From the NCBI RefSeq assembly GCF_003287935.1, contig NZ_CP030287.1, positions 4,058,267 through 4,122,266 on the forward strand: DNA of 64,000 bases. The letters run 5' to 3'. The translations under genes and the position numbers were made by a program. The notes under the pieces were generated by a model. It had not been told where the DNA came from. It saw nothing but the letters and a program-made list of their open reading frames with translations, and made no database searches. Shown here piece by piece: positions 26,749 through 34,495 of the stretch; within the stretch, counting starts at the first letter, position 1; each line of letters opens with the position of its first letter. The DNA is from Streptomyces sp. ICC1. GTDB taxonomy: Bacteria; Actinomycetota; Actinomycetes; Streptomycetales; Streptomycetaceae.

Positions 26749-27270
26749 ATGAAGAAGCTGACTTGGGCTGCACGAGGTATTTCGGCGGTATCAGGGGCCC
26801 TGCTCCTCGGAACGCTCATGGTGCCGTCCGCGGCCGCCAGCGGCATGAACTCTGACCCCCAGCCCAAGAAGTCCTCCGAGTCCGAGGACGCCAGGCATGA
26901 CGAGCATAAGAGGAAGTGCGTCACGGGCCGCGACCTCAGTACCGCCGCGCCGGACTTCGTCGGCTTTCCCGTCGGAACGATCTTCCGGGTCGCAACCGAC
27001 CGGCAAGGACACGCCTTCCTCAACGACAGCCGTAACCCCGGCGTGTGGATCAACCTCGGGACCCTCGCCAACGCGCCGACGTGCATCACGGACACCGCCG
27101 CATCGGTCACCGAAGGAAACCCCGGCTACCTCTACATCAGCCTGCTGGCCAAGGACGGGGTGCTCCACCAGGTCCGCTGCGACACATCCTCCACGCCATT
27201 CACCCCGGCCAACCTCCCGGGCACCTGCGGCACCGGCTTCGAACCCATCCAGGACACCCCCGTCGTATAG
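26749..27270 (+). CDS. Secreted hypothetical protein
   Basis: A 173-residue exported protein: signal peptide MKKLTWAARGISAVSGALLL with cleavage near AAASG (about residue 30), a charged His/Lys-rich spacer (KSSESEDARHDEHKRK) and a Cys-containing beta-rich domain (VGFPVGTIFRVATDRQGHAF). ATG with AAAGGA 8 bp upstream. Family unknown. A MITE sits 46 bp past its stop. Confidence 0.75.
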   Translation: MKKLTWAARGISAVSGALLLGTLMVPSAAASGMNSDPQPKKSSESEDARHDEHKRKCVTGRDLSTAAPDFVGFPVGTIFRVATDRQGHAFLNDSRNPGVWINLGTLANAPTCITDTAASVTEGNPGYLYISLLAKDGVLHQVRCDTSSTPFTPANLPGTCGTGFEPIQDTPVV

Positions 27271-27316
27271 CCAAATCGGCGCGCGACGAAGAAGCGACAC
27301 GGCCGGCCACATCAGC

Positions 27317-27502
27317 TAGTGCTGTGGCTGGAGAAGTTTGGCGGGTCGCGGCGTCCGGTGCGGTGAATCTCCCCCAACTACCGCTGGGAGGGGCCCCCGG
27401 GCGGAGGGCCGCGGCTCGTACCGGACGTACCATCTTGGTCCGAGAACACGGCGAGGTGCCGTGCCGGGCACCGCGACCCGGTGGACCTTGCGGTCACAGC
27501 AC
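27317..27502. repeat. MITE copy 1 (about 184 bp, IS630-type ends)
   Basis: Begins CTAGTGCTGTGGCTGG and ends GGACCTTGCGGTCACAGCAC. It is similar along its whole length to the reverse complement of the element at 59.9 kb, including the central CCGCTGGGAGGGGCCCCCGG stem. A TA flanks the left end; the right end has no TA and abuts an inverted second end (see the palindrome). Confidence 0.8.
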
Positions 27503-27532
27503 GTGCTGTGACCGCAAGGTCCACCGGGTCGC
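27473..27532. repeat. Perfect 60-bp palindrome of two element ends
   Basis: Left half 27473-27502 ends TTGCGGTCACAGCAC; right half 27503-27532 starts GTGCTGTGACCGCAA. All 30 base pairs match with no loop. It is the end of MITE copy 1 joined head to head with an identical end, whose continuation (GGTCCACCGGGTCGCTGGTC) leads toward the IS3 relic. Confidence 0.9.
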
Positions 27533-27626
27533 TGGTCGTGGTGGCGGGGCAGGCTGGTGCTGGGGTTTGCCCCCGTCTGTGGACATCTCTTGAAGATCGG
27601 ATCGCGGGATCCGCGGTGGAGGTGTC

Positions 27627-27935
27627 GTGGTGGGTGCTGCCCGGTGTTCGGAGGAGTTCAAGCGGGACGCGGTCGAGCTGGTGCTGTCCACCGGACGGAC
27701 GGACGGACGGACAGAGGGCTCGGTGGCCAAGGAGCTCGGAGTCAACGGCGAGTCGCTGCGCCAGTGGGTTCGCGAGGCCCGGCCCGCCACCGGCGGGGAG
27801 GGTGACACGGGGACGCCGTCCGGGCGTGAGGAGCTGAAGCAGCTGCGGAAGCAGGTCCGTGAGCTGGAGCCGGAGCTGGAGAAGGAGATCCTCCGCAAGG
27901 CTGCCCAGTATTTTGCCAAGGAGACGGGGCGTTGA
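27627..27935 (+). CDS. IS3-family transposase OrfA
   Basis: A 102-residue protein with the OrfA helix-turn-helix (CSEEFKRDAVELVLSTGRT, VAKELGVNGESLRQWVREAR) and the leucine-zipper helix LKQLRKQVRELEPELEKEIL before KAAQYFAKETGR. Five tandem GGAC units (27693-27712) encode GRTDGRTEG where relatives have a shorter loop. The stop overlaps the TTG start of the OrfB-like frame. Intact, but OrfB is truncated, so the element is dead unless helped. Confidence 0.8.
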   Translation: MVGAARCSEEFKRDAVELVLSTGRTDGRTEGSVAKELGVNGESLRQWVREARPATGGEGDTGTPSGREELKQLRKQVRELEPELEKEILRKAAQYFAKETGR

Positions 27936-28813
27936 CCGGCCGCTGGCGGTTCATCTCCGACCATCATGTGGAGTACGGCATCCAGCGGCTGTGCAGAATC
28001 CTGTGGGTCTCCCGGTCGGGCTTCTATCGCTGGCACCTGGCGGAGCCGACCCGCATCGTCGAAGCCGGCAACGTGGAGGCGTGGCTGAGACCGAGCCCCG
28101 TCGCCGCCCTCCACGGCGTCGGCCCCGCCACCGCCAGCAAGCTCCGCTCCTACGGGCTTTACACCATCGGCGACCTCGCCGACGCACCCCTGCCCGCCCT
28201 CACCAGGATATTCGGCGCCTCGACCGGGCGCTCGCTCCACGCCCACGCCCATCGCTACGACCTGCGCACCGTCCAGCCTCAGCCGCAGCCGATCGCGAAG
28301 TCCGTGAACGCCGTGCGGGACTTCGACCACGACGTCCTCGACCCCGTCGAGCATCGCCGGGCCCTGCTCGACCTGGCTGAGGAGCTCGGTGGCCGGCTCC
28401 GCGACAAGCAGCAGATCGCCGGCCAGCTCGCCCAGTCCATTCGGTATGCCGACCGTTCCACGAGCTCGCGCAGCCGTAAGCTGCCCGAGCCCACTGCCCA
28501 CACCCGCCTGCTCGCCGGTGCCGCCTACGAGCTCTACGACGTCCTCGGCCCGCAGCGGGCCCGCGTCCGCGCGATTGGCCTGCGCGCACAGGATCACAGT
28601 CCTGCGGCGGAGGCTGCTGAGCAGCTCAGCTTCGACCCCGACTCCGACCGCGCCTTGACCATCGAAGCCGTCACCGACCGGGCCCGAGCCCGGTACGGGC
28701 CCGGGACCCTCCGTCCTGCCGCTCTGGCCGGGTCGGATATCCGACCCGCGCCGGACAGGACGACGCTCCTGCCCGCCAGACCGGACCCGGAGGGTGCCCC
28801 TACTACCGTCTAG
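27932..28813 (+). CDS. Chimeric ORF: IS3 OrfB N-terminus joined to Y-family DNA polymerase C-terminus
   Basis: A 293-residue open frame. Residues 1-41 are the start of an IS3 OrfB (GRWRFISDHHVEYGIQRLCR, VSRSGFYRWHL). At about 28050 it switches in frame to the C-terminal part of a DinB/ImuB-like polymerase: thumb helix-hairpin-helix ALHGVGPATASKLRSYGLYT, then the little-finger region (SVNAVRDFDHDVLDPVEHRR). The palm with its catalytic carboxylates is missing, so it cannot polymerise DNA. Whether it is expressed is unknown. Confidence 0.75.
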   Translation: MTGRWRFISDHHVEYGIQRLCRILWVSRSGFYRWHLAEPTRIVEAGNVEAWLRPSPVAALHGVGPATASKLRSYGLYTIGDLADAPLPALTRIFGASTGRSLHAHAHRYDLRTVQPQPQPIAKSVNAVRDFDHDVLDPVEHRRALLDLAEELGGRLRDKQQIAGQLAQSIRYADRSTSSRSRKLPEPTAHTRLLAGAAYELYDVLGPQRARVRAIGLRAQDHSPAAEAAEQLSFDPDSDRALTIEAVTDRARARYGPGTLRPAALAGSDIRPAPDRTTLLPARPDPEGAPTTV

Positions 28814-28873
28814 TCGGTGTTCGGCGAGCAGTGCTGGCTTCCGTCACAACTTCATGGAGACACCCCGGCCGCC

Positions 28874-29137
28874 TCAGCACTGAGGCGGTTGGACGTCGTT
28901 GAGCCCTGTGGCGTCGAGCGCGGCTTGGTCGGTGTCGGGGAGGGGGCCGTTGTCGCAGGTGATGGGGTCGCCTATGGGAGGGCTCGTGTCCTCCATGGTG
29001 GGCTCGTCGGTGGGACTCGGGCTTCCTGCGGCCTGGGCCTGTGCGGTAGTTGTGCCCAGGTACGTGGCGGGAAGGGCGACCGAGAGGAGTATGGCTCCTA
29101 TGGCGGCGACCCTCCATGACCGCTTGGTGGCTTTCAC
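28874..29137 (-). CDS. Putative internal gene: 87-aa secreted peptide in the same frame
   Basis: GTG at 29137 lies 5 bp after AAGGAGA, the best ribosome site in the neighbourhood. From there: MKATKRSWRVAAIGAILLSV, a signal peptide ending near AQAQA, then an acidic Pro-rich tail (SPSPTDEPTMEDTSPP) and a Cys pair in its last 36 residues. It shares frame and stop with the DUF998-like ORF. Independent initiation is inferred from the Shine-Dalgarno sequence and the signal peptide. Confidence 0.5.
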   Translation of the reverse strand: MKATKRSWRVAAIGAILLSVALPATYLGTTTAQAQAAGSPSPTDEPTMEDTSPPIGDPITCDNGPLPDTDQAALDATGLNDVQPPQC

Positions 29138-29944
29138 GGTGGTTCTCCTTCGGTCGATCGGACGTGAGGCGAGTTGGTGGTCGGCCCTTACCGTGGTGAG
29201 GGGGCCGGCTTCTGGGGTGGGCTTTGGTGAATCGGGCGAGGACGGTGCAGTTCCTCGAGTCGGGGAGTGCCAGATGCTGGCTGCGAGGGCTGTCGTCCAG
29301 GCTGCTATGAGCAGCAGATGGGTTCGCTGGGCTAGGCCGAGCTGGTTGCTGGCCGCACCGGCGGTGCCGGTGGAGACGTAGGCCGTCAACGTCCACAGGG
29401 TTGCCGCGAAGGCGAGTCCGAGCAGGGGTCCTCCCATGGTCTGCAGCAGCGGCCACCGGTTGTAGCGGTGTGCGGCGGTGTTCGGGGCAAGTGCGCCTAT
29501 CAGGACCGTGGTTGTGCCGGCGGTACTGGTGAGGGTGTGTGCCTGGTGGGTGAAGGGGAGCAGGCCCGCGGTCTCCAGCCGGGAGCATTCGAGGTCGGTG
29601 GTGGGAGCACAGGACATCGGCAGGAGCGCGTCGCCGAGGGAGCCCAGGGCGAAGAGGATGAGGGCGCTCCAGCCGGTGACGGCCCACCTGGGCCGGGGCA
29701 CGGCTCTCAGCTCGTGCGGCAGAGCGAGGCCGGCGGCCAGGAGGAATAGGGTCCCGGCGGCGAAGTCGCTGGCGCGGAAGATTCCGCTGCTGGGCCGGTC
29801 CCGTGCGGACAGCTCACTCACGTACGAGGTCAGAGGATCGAGCCCGGTGGGCATGAGGCTTTCGAGGAGCCATGCCGAGTACGGCAGTGTGCCGATTATC
29901 AGCAGACCGGATACAGGCCGGCTCAGGGGTGCGGGTCGCGTCAT
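28874..29944 (-). CDS. DUF998-like membrane protein read in frame into a secreted-peptide domain
   Basis: A 356-residue frame. Residues 1-215 carry about six hydrophobic segments in the DUF998 layout (LLIIGTLPYSAWLLESLMPT, SYVSELSARDRPSSGIFRAS, ALGSLGDALLPM). After a Pro-rich linker the frame continues without a stop into what looks like a separate secreted protein with its own signal peptide (from residue 270). Either a fusion protein or two proteins from one frame. Confidence 0.75.
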   Translation of the reverse strand: MTRPAPLSRPVSGLLIIGTLPYSAWLLESLMPTGLDPLTSYVSELSARDRPSSGIFRASDFAAGTLFLLAAGLALPHELRAVPRPRWAVTGWSALILFALGSLGDALLPMSCAPTTDLECSRLETAGLLPFTHQAHTLTSTAGTTTVLIGALAPNTAAHRYNRWPLLQTMGGPLLGLAFAATLWTLTAYVSTGTAGAASNQLGLAQRTHLLLIAAWTTALAASIWHSPTRGTAPSSPDSPKPTPEAGPLTTVRADHQLASRPIDRRRTTVKATKRSWRVAAIGAILLSVALPATYLGTTTAQAQAAGSPSPTDEPTMEDTSPPIGDPITCDNGPLPDTDQAALDATGLNDVQPPQC

Positions 29945-30013
29945 GTGTGTTTCCGAGGCGTCTCGTCTGCCACAGTGCGTCGGCAGGCGGGGGAGGGGGA
30001 CGTGCGGTGCGAG

Positions 30014-30676
30014 TCAGGTACTCCTGACTCGCCAGACCAAGAGTCGGCTCCCGTAGGCCGCGGCCTGTGCCCGGTTGTGGACGCCGATCGCCTTGTACAG
30101 GAGCAGGCAGCGGTACTTGACGACCCGCTCGGCGACTGACAGCTTCTCAGCGATCGCCTTGTTGGTGAGTCCGCGGGCGATCAGGAGGAGCAGCAGGCGC
30201 TGCTCCTCGCTGAGCTCATGGCCGCCGGAGTGGTCCAGTCGCCCGGACCGGAGCACGGCGGCGGTGCTGGTGATCGCACTGGCGTCGAAGAGTGAACGGC
30301 CCTCCGCCACCGCTTCGACCGCAGTGACCAGACCGGGTCCTGAGACGTTCTTGCCGATCAGACCCCATGCCCCAGAGGTCACGGCTGTCGCCTCGGTGGC
30401 CTCGTCGATGGTGTCCGACATCAGCAGAAAGCGGATTCCGGAGTGCTGGGCGGACAGGAGGCGGCAGACGCGCAGACCGCTCTGGTCTGGCATCCGGATG
30501 TCCAGCACCACGACCTGGGGTGCCATACGGGGAATCAGGCGCTGCGCGTCTGCGGCTGTGGCCGCTTCACCCACGACCGTGAACCGGGCCGACAGCAAAT
30601 GCCGGATTCCCCGCCGCGCGATCTCGTGGGCTTCCACGATGAAGACATCCGCCCGCACTTGCTGATTGCGAGTCAC
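30014..30676 (-). CDS. Orphan LuxR-type response regulator
   Basis: A 220-residue regulator. The receiver keeps the phosphoacceptor Asp (VVVLDIRMPDQ) but the acidic pair is reduced to VEAHE. The C-terminal helix-turn-helix is ELSEEQRLLLLLIARGLTNK with AEKLSVAERVVKYRCLLLY. GTG start overlaps the upstream small gene by 4 bp, so they are co-translated. The long in-frame extension to 31159 has no ribosome site and is rejected. No kinase gene is near. Confidence 0.82.
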   Translation of the reverse strand: MTRNQQVRADVFIVEAHEIARRGIRHLLSARFTVVGEAATAADAQRLIPRMAPQVVVLDIRMPDQSGLRVCRLLSAQHSGIRFLLMSDTIDEATEATAVTSGAWGLIGKNVSGPGLVTAVEAVAEGRSLFDASAITSTAAVLRSGRLDHSGGHELSEEQRLLLLLIARGLTNKAIAEKLSVAERVVKYRCLLLYKAIGVHNRAQAAAYGSRLLVWRVRST

Positions 30677-30900
30677 CTGACCGCCTGCCCCTGACCCAGC
30701 TCGCTTACGGTCACCTGGGACGGGTCGATCCTGGCGTACAGACGGCGCCGCCGCGCATGCGTGGTCATCGCACGGGCCAGGGCGGAGCGCACGGCGGCGT
30801 TGCGCCGCCCCGCCCTGACGACGAAGCTCTGTGTTCCCCGGACGCGCTGCCCGGCTGAGGAACCCTCTGTCGGAACAGTAACCATCCACAACGAATTCAT
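30673..30900 (-). CDS. Small basic protein coupled to the response regulator
   Basis: A 75-residue Arg-rich protein (SFVVRAGRRNAAVRSALARA, THARRRRLYARID), ATG with AAGGGA about 10 bp upstream and a GTGA overlap with the regulator gene. Family not recognised. It may modulate the regulator; that is inference from coupling only. Confidence 0.5.
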   Translation of the reverse strand: MNSLWMVTVPTEGSSAGQRVRGTQSFVVRAGRRNAAVRSALARAMTTHARRRRLYARIDPSQVTVSELGQGQAVR

Positions 30901-31231
30901 TTTCAGCAGTCCCTTCTCCTACCGAATCCTGCATCTTCGAACAGAATCGACAATGCTCCAGAAAGGCCAGAATTGGAAGGTCGTACATCCCGCCAATCGA
31001 GCCGCTGAGGGAAACGGCTTTCATTTCGCTTCGTGATTTCCTGCGGGAAAGTGCGAAAGCTAAGTCAAGTAAATGGGAATCGTTTCCCGGAGTCGTCGTC
31101 GGCTCCCGCCCGCTGTCTTGACGCGAATGACGGCTGACGGCTGACGGCGCCCACGACACTGGGCGACGTGTACGCCAGGACGTTGCCGGACCGCTGTCCG
31201 GTGCAGCGCGTCGGCAACTGGGATCCCGGGT

Positions 31232-32194
31232 TCAGTGCGCGTCGCGGTACTCCGTCGGGGCTGTCCCCAGCGCGGTTTGGAACGCCCGCCGCATGGCTTC
31301 CGCACTGGGGTGGCCGCACGAGGCGGCGATGTGGTCCATGCTGTCGTGCCGCCGGTTCACCAGGCGCCGGCATGCCATTTCCAGCCGGACCCTGGCCACG
31401 TAGCGACCCGGTGACATGCCGGTTTCCTGGGTGAAGGCCCGGGTGAACTGCCGGGGGGAGAGCGCCGCGCGCCAGGCGAGAGCCTCGACGCTGAGGTCGG
31501 CGTCCGGGTGGTCGGAGATCCAGTCCTGGACTGCCCGCAGGCTGTCGCGGTGGGCGATCTGAACCTGGAGCTGCGCGCTGATCTGGCTCTGGTTGTGGGA
31601 GCGGCGCAGGAAGACGACCATCTGGCGCGCGACCGCGAGGGACAGTTCCCGGCTGTGGTCCGCCTCCACCAAGGCCAAGGCCAAGGCCATGTCGATGCCG
31701 CTGGTGATGCCGGCCGCCGTCCAGATCCTGCCGTGCCGGATGAAGATCGGCTCCGGATCCACGCGCACCTTCGGGTAGGCGGCGGCCATCTCCTCGGCCC
31801 GGCTCCAGTGCGTGGTCGCGCGCACACCGTCCAGGAGACCCGCCTCGGCAAGGAGTACCGATCCCGTACAGACCGAGGCCACCCGGCTCATGCCCGGGCC
31901 GTGGGCTCTGAGCCACGCCACGACCCGCGGATCGACCGGGGCTCCCGGGACCATGCGGGAGGCGTTGACCGGACGACCGTGATCGGTGAACAGCAGGTTC
32001 GAACGCAAGCCCTCGGGACGGTGCGATAGCCAGTCGTCCAGCAGCATCTTGGGCTGAGGGTGCAGGGGGACGTAGCGGTCGGTGTGCATCTTGCCGACCG
32101 GAACGCGGAGCCAGTGCCCCGTACCCCGGCCCCTGCACAGCCGGCCTTCCAACCTAATGCGGCGAGAGGTACCTCTCCTGCTCAACCGGCTCAT
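31232..32194 (-). CDS. Chimeric ORF: integrase fragment joined to GlxA/AraC-type regulator
   Basis: Residues 1-78 resemble the middle of a tyrosine recombinase (HWLRVPVGKMHTDRYVPLHP, DDWLSHRPEGLRSNLLFTD). From about residue 85 the frame is the second half of a DJ-1/PfpI-like domain (VASVCTGSVLLAEAGLLDGV, IWTAAGITSGIDMALALAL), then two AraC-type helix-turn-helix motifs (LSVEALAWRAALSPRQFTRA, IAASCGHPSAEAMRRAF). The first 90 or so residues of a normal GlxA are lost. The DNA-binding part is complete, so activity is conceivable. Start overlaps the DUF2283 stop (ATGA). Confidence 0.75.
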   Translation of the reverse strand: MSRLSRRGTSRRIRLEGRLCRGRGTGHWLRVPVGKMHTDRYVPLHPQPKMLLDDWLSHRPEGLRSNLLFTDHGRPVNASRMVPGAPVDPRVVAWLRAHGPGMSRVASVCTGSVLLAEAGLLDGVRATTHWSRAEEMAAAYPKVRVDPEPIFIRHGRIWTAAGITSGIDMALALALVEADHSRELSLAVARQMVVFLRRSHNQSQISAQLQVQIAHRDSLRAVQDWISDHPDADLSVEALAWRAALSPRQFTRAFTQETGMSPGRYVARVRLEMACRRLVNRRHDSMDHIAASCGHPSAEAMRRAFQTALGTAPTEYRDAH

Positions 32195-32436
32195 GCACCT
32201 TCCGCGTCCAGACGCTCGGATGACGTGAGCAGGTACTCGGGCAGCTTGGAGCTGGCCGCCAGTACCTCGATGCCGATGAGGCGCCCCTGCTCGTCGAAGT
32301 CAAGGTTGATCATGCCGCCGACCTGCACCGGATCACAGGGGTACATCCGCGAGGACTTGGTGCGAACATGCGGATCGGTGAGGTAGACGTAGGCCGCGTT
32401 CGCGCCCTCGTCGTAGGTGACTCTGACGTCAGCCAC
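32191..32436 (-). CDS. DUF2283 domain protein
   Basis: An 81-residue protein with the DUF2283 core RVTYDEGANAAYVYLTDP, then MINLDFDEQGRLIGIEVLAA and a short tail. Function of the family is unknown. GTG start. Stop overlaps the ATG of the chimeric regulator frame. Confidence 0.8.
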   Translation of the reverse strand: MADVRVTYDEGANAAYVYLTDPHVRTKSSRMYPCDPVQVGGMINLDFDEQGRLIGIEVLAASSKLPEYLLTSSERLDAEGA

Positions 32437-32536
32437 TCTGGCCTGCCCCCTTGGTGTGACTTGTGTCGGTACAGGCCTCGACGAATTCGAGGTCTGGGCG
32501 GTACCGCAGAGGCTCACTCTGCCCCCGTCGAACCAA

Positions 32537-32570
32537 GATGATCTCCGGCTACGAAAATCTTGCCAGAGCC
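32537..32570. repeat. Orphan ISL3 end
   Basis: A 34-bp copy of the ISL3 terminal repeat (GATGATCTCCGGCTACGAAA to CCAGAGCC), same orientation as the right end at 34282-34315. It lies 9 bp left of the complete element, so the two ends face each other. Confidence 0.88.
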
Positions 32571-32579
32571 ACGGAGGGC

Positions 32580-34315
32580 GGCTCTGGCAAGATTTTCGTA
32601 GCCGGAGATCATCCTCATGCGGGCAGTCGCTCGGTTTGCGGAATGGGCAGCCTTTGAGTGTGTTCTGTTGAACTGTCAAAGCTCTTACCGCACTTGGCCG
32701 GGTTGCTGGTGTTCTCGGCTGATACTTCCGGTCCTGTCGTGGTGATCGAGGCTCGTACCCGCTCTCGCGTTCTAGTGAGATGCAGCGGGTGCGGTGTCTT
32801 GAGCGACTGGACCCACAGCCGCTATGTCCGGCACCTCGCCGATGCGGCGCTCGGCGGCCGGCCGGTCCGGATCGACTTGTCCGTGCGCCGTCTGTACTGC
32901 GAGAACGCGTCCTGCCCGAAGGTGACCTTCGCCGAACAGATACCGGGTTTGACCGTCCGCTACCAGCGGCGAACGCCGCTGCTGCAGCACCTGGTCGAGT
33001 CGGTCGGTGTTGTGCTGGCGGGCCGGGGCGGGACCCGGATGCTGCGGGTCCTGAACGTCAGACTCTCGCGGTGCACCGTGCTCGCCCAGCTGATGCGGGT
33101 GCCGCTACCCCCACTGGTCACACCCCGGGTGCTGGGGGTGGACGACTTCGCGCTCTACGGCGACACCTACGGCACCCTCCTGGTCGACGCCACCACCCGA
33201 CTCCCGCTCACGCTCTGGGAAGGCCGGGACGCCGAACAGCTCAGCCGATGGCTCCGGACGCATCCCGGAGTCGAGATCGGCTGCCGCGACGGCTCCCTCA
33301 CCTACCGGCAGGGCATCGCCGACGGCGCCCCCGACGCCGTCCAGGTCAGCGACCGTTTTCACCTGTGGCAGGGCCTGTCCCGGCGCGTTCAGGAAGTCAC
33401 CGCCGCCCACCGCGGCTGCCTGCCCGCCGCTCTCCCCGCCCCCGAACCGGCCGGTCCGGAGCCTCCTTCGACGGAGACGGAACCCGGGCAGGACACGCCC
33501 GCCGGCCGGCACGCTCAACGGCTTTTCGAGGCCGTCCACGCGCTCACTGATGCTGGCCGCCCCTATGCCGCCGCGGCCCGCGAACTCGCAATTGACCGCC
33601 GCACCGTCCGCAAATACGCCAGGGCCCGGACCTGGCAGGAGGTGCTGCGACGTGCTCCCCGCCGCCCGTCCACCTTGGACCCGTACCTCGACTACCTGCA
33701 ACAACGCTGGGACGAGGGCGAACACAGCGCCAAAATCCTCCACCAAGAACTCGCTGGCAAGGGCTACCTGGGCCACTACCAACGCGTGAAAATGGCCCTG
33801 GCACCGCTGCGACGCGGCCTGCCCCTGGACGAGCCCCGCGAACGACCGCCCTCTCCACGCGAAGCCGCACGCTGGATCATCGCTACCCCGGTCCGGCACA
33901 GCCCCCAGACGGCGGAGCGCCTGCGGCGGCTCCTCGACCACTGCCCGGAACTTCACCGCACCCACGAACTGATCCGCCAGTTCGCCGCCATGCTCGACAA
34001 CCGCGACGCCACACCACTGCCGACCTGGCTCGATCACCTCACCAACAGCGGACTTCCGCCCCTCGCCGCCATCGCAACCGCCCTACGCGAAGACCGACAC
34101 GCGGTGGCCCAAGGGATCACCAGCCCCTACAACTCCGGAGTCAACGAGGGCCGCATCACCGACGTGAAGCTCCAGAAACGCATCATGGCAGGCCGCGCCG
34201 GCGTCCCACTCCTCCGTCACAGAGTCGTACTCGTCGCCCACCTACGCCGCCGCTACGCGGACCAGCCAACCCTCACCCCGGGATGATCTCCGGCTACGAA
34301 AATCTTGCCAGAGCC
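32580..34315 (+). mobile_element. Complete ISL3-family insertion sequence
   Basis: A 1736-bp element with perfect 34-bp terminal inverted repeats (32580-32613 and 34282-34315, starting GGCTCTGGCAAGATTTTCGT) around one intact transposase gene whose stop lies inside the right repeat. The 8 bp on each side do not match (CGGAGGGC and ACGTTCAC), so no target duplication remains, which fits recombination with the orphan end next door. Confidence 0.92.
32658..34286 (+). CDS. ISL3-family transposase
   Basis: A 542-residue transposase. N-terminal zinc-finger region with paired Cys (RCSGCGVLSDW, YCENASCPKVTF), catalytic Asp in LGVDDFALYGDTYGTLLVD, second Asp in VSDRFHLWQG, an inserted helix-turn-helix (AAARELAIDRRTVRKYARA), and the terminal Glu region SGVNEGRITDVKLQKR. 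Length is normal, no stops; probably active. GTG start. Confidence 0.93.
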   Translation: MCSVELSKLLPHLAGLLVFSADTSGPVVVIEARTRSRVLVRCSGCGVLSDWTHSRYVRHLADAALGGRPVRIDLSVRRLYCENASCPKVTFAEQIPGLTVRYQRRTPLLQHLVESVGVVLAGRGGTRMLRVLNVRLSRCTVLAQLMRVPLPPLVTPRVLGVDDFALYGDTYGTLLVDATTRLPLTLWEGRDAEQLSRWLRTHPGVEIGCRDGSLTYRQGIADGAPDAVQVSDRFHLWQGLSRRVQEVTAAHRGCLPAALPAPEPAGPEPPSTETEPGQDTPAGRHAQRLFEAVHALTDAGRPYAAAARELAIDRRTVRKYARARTWQEVLRRAPRRPSTLDPYLDYLQQRWDEGEHSAKILHQELAGKGYLGHYQRVKMALAPLRRGLPLDEPRERPPSPREAARWIIATPVRHSPQTAERLRRLLDHCPELHRTHELIRQFAAMLDNRDATPLPTWLDHLTNSGLPPLAAIATALREDRHAVAQGITSPYNSGVNEGRITDVKLQKRIMAGRAGVPLLRHRVVLVAHLRRRYADQPTLTPG

Positions 34316-34495
34316 ACGTTCACTTGTACGCCGACAGTAGGTCTCTTTCGGATTTGGTCGGCGGGTGCGGGCCACCACCGCCGGGGTTCCTGAGCGGAGA
34401 GGTAGCGTCCGCCGGCGGGCTCGCCCTACTGTCGGAAGGCCGCCGGCGAGGCGGTTCGTCCCATCTGACCGACCCACTCCAAGGAAGTGCACCCG

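Noticed and set aside
30677..31159. 160-codon N-terminal extension of the orphan response regulator
   Set aside because: Crosses the coupled small gene and an A+T-rich promoter-like region; no RBS, and receiver domains start at the GTG chosen.
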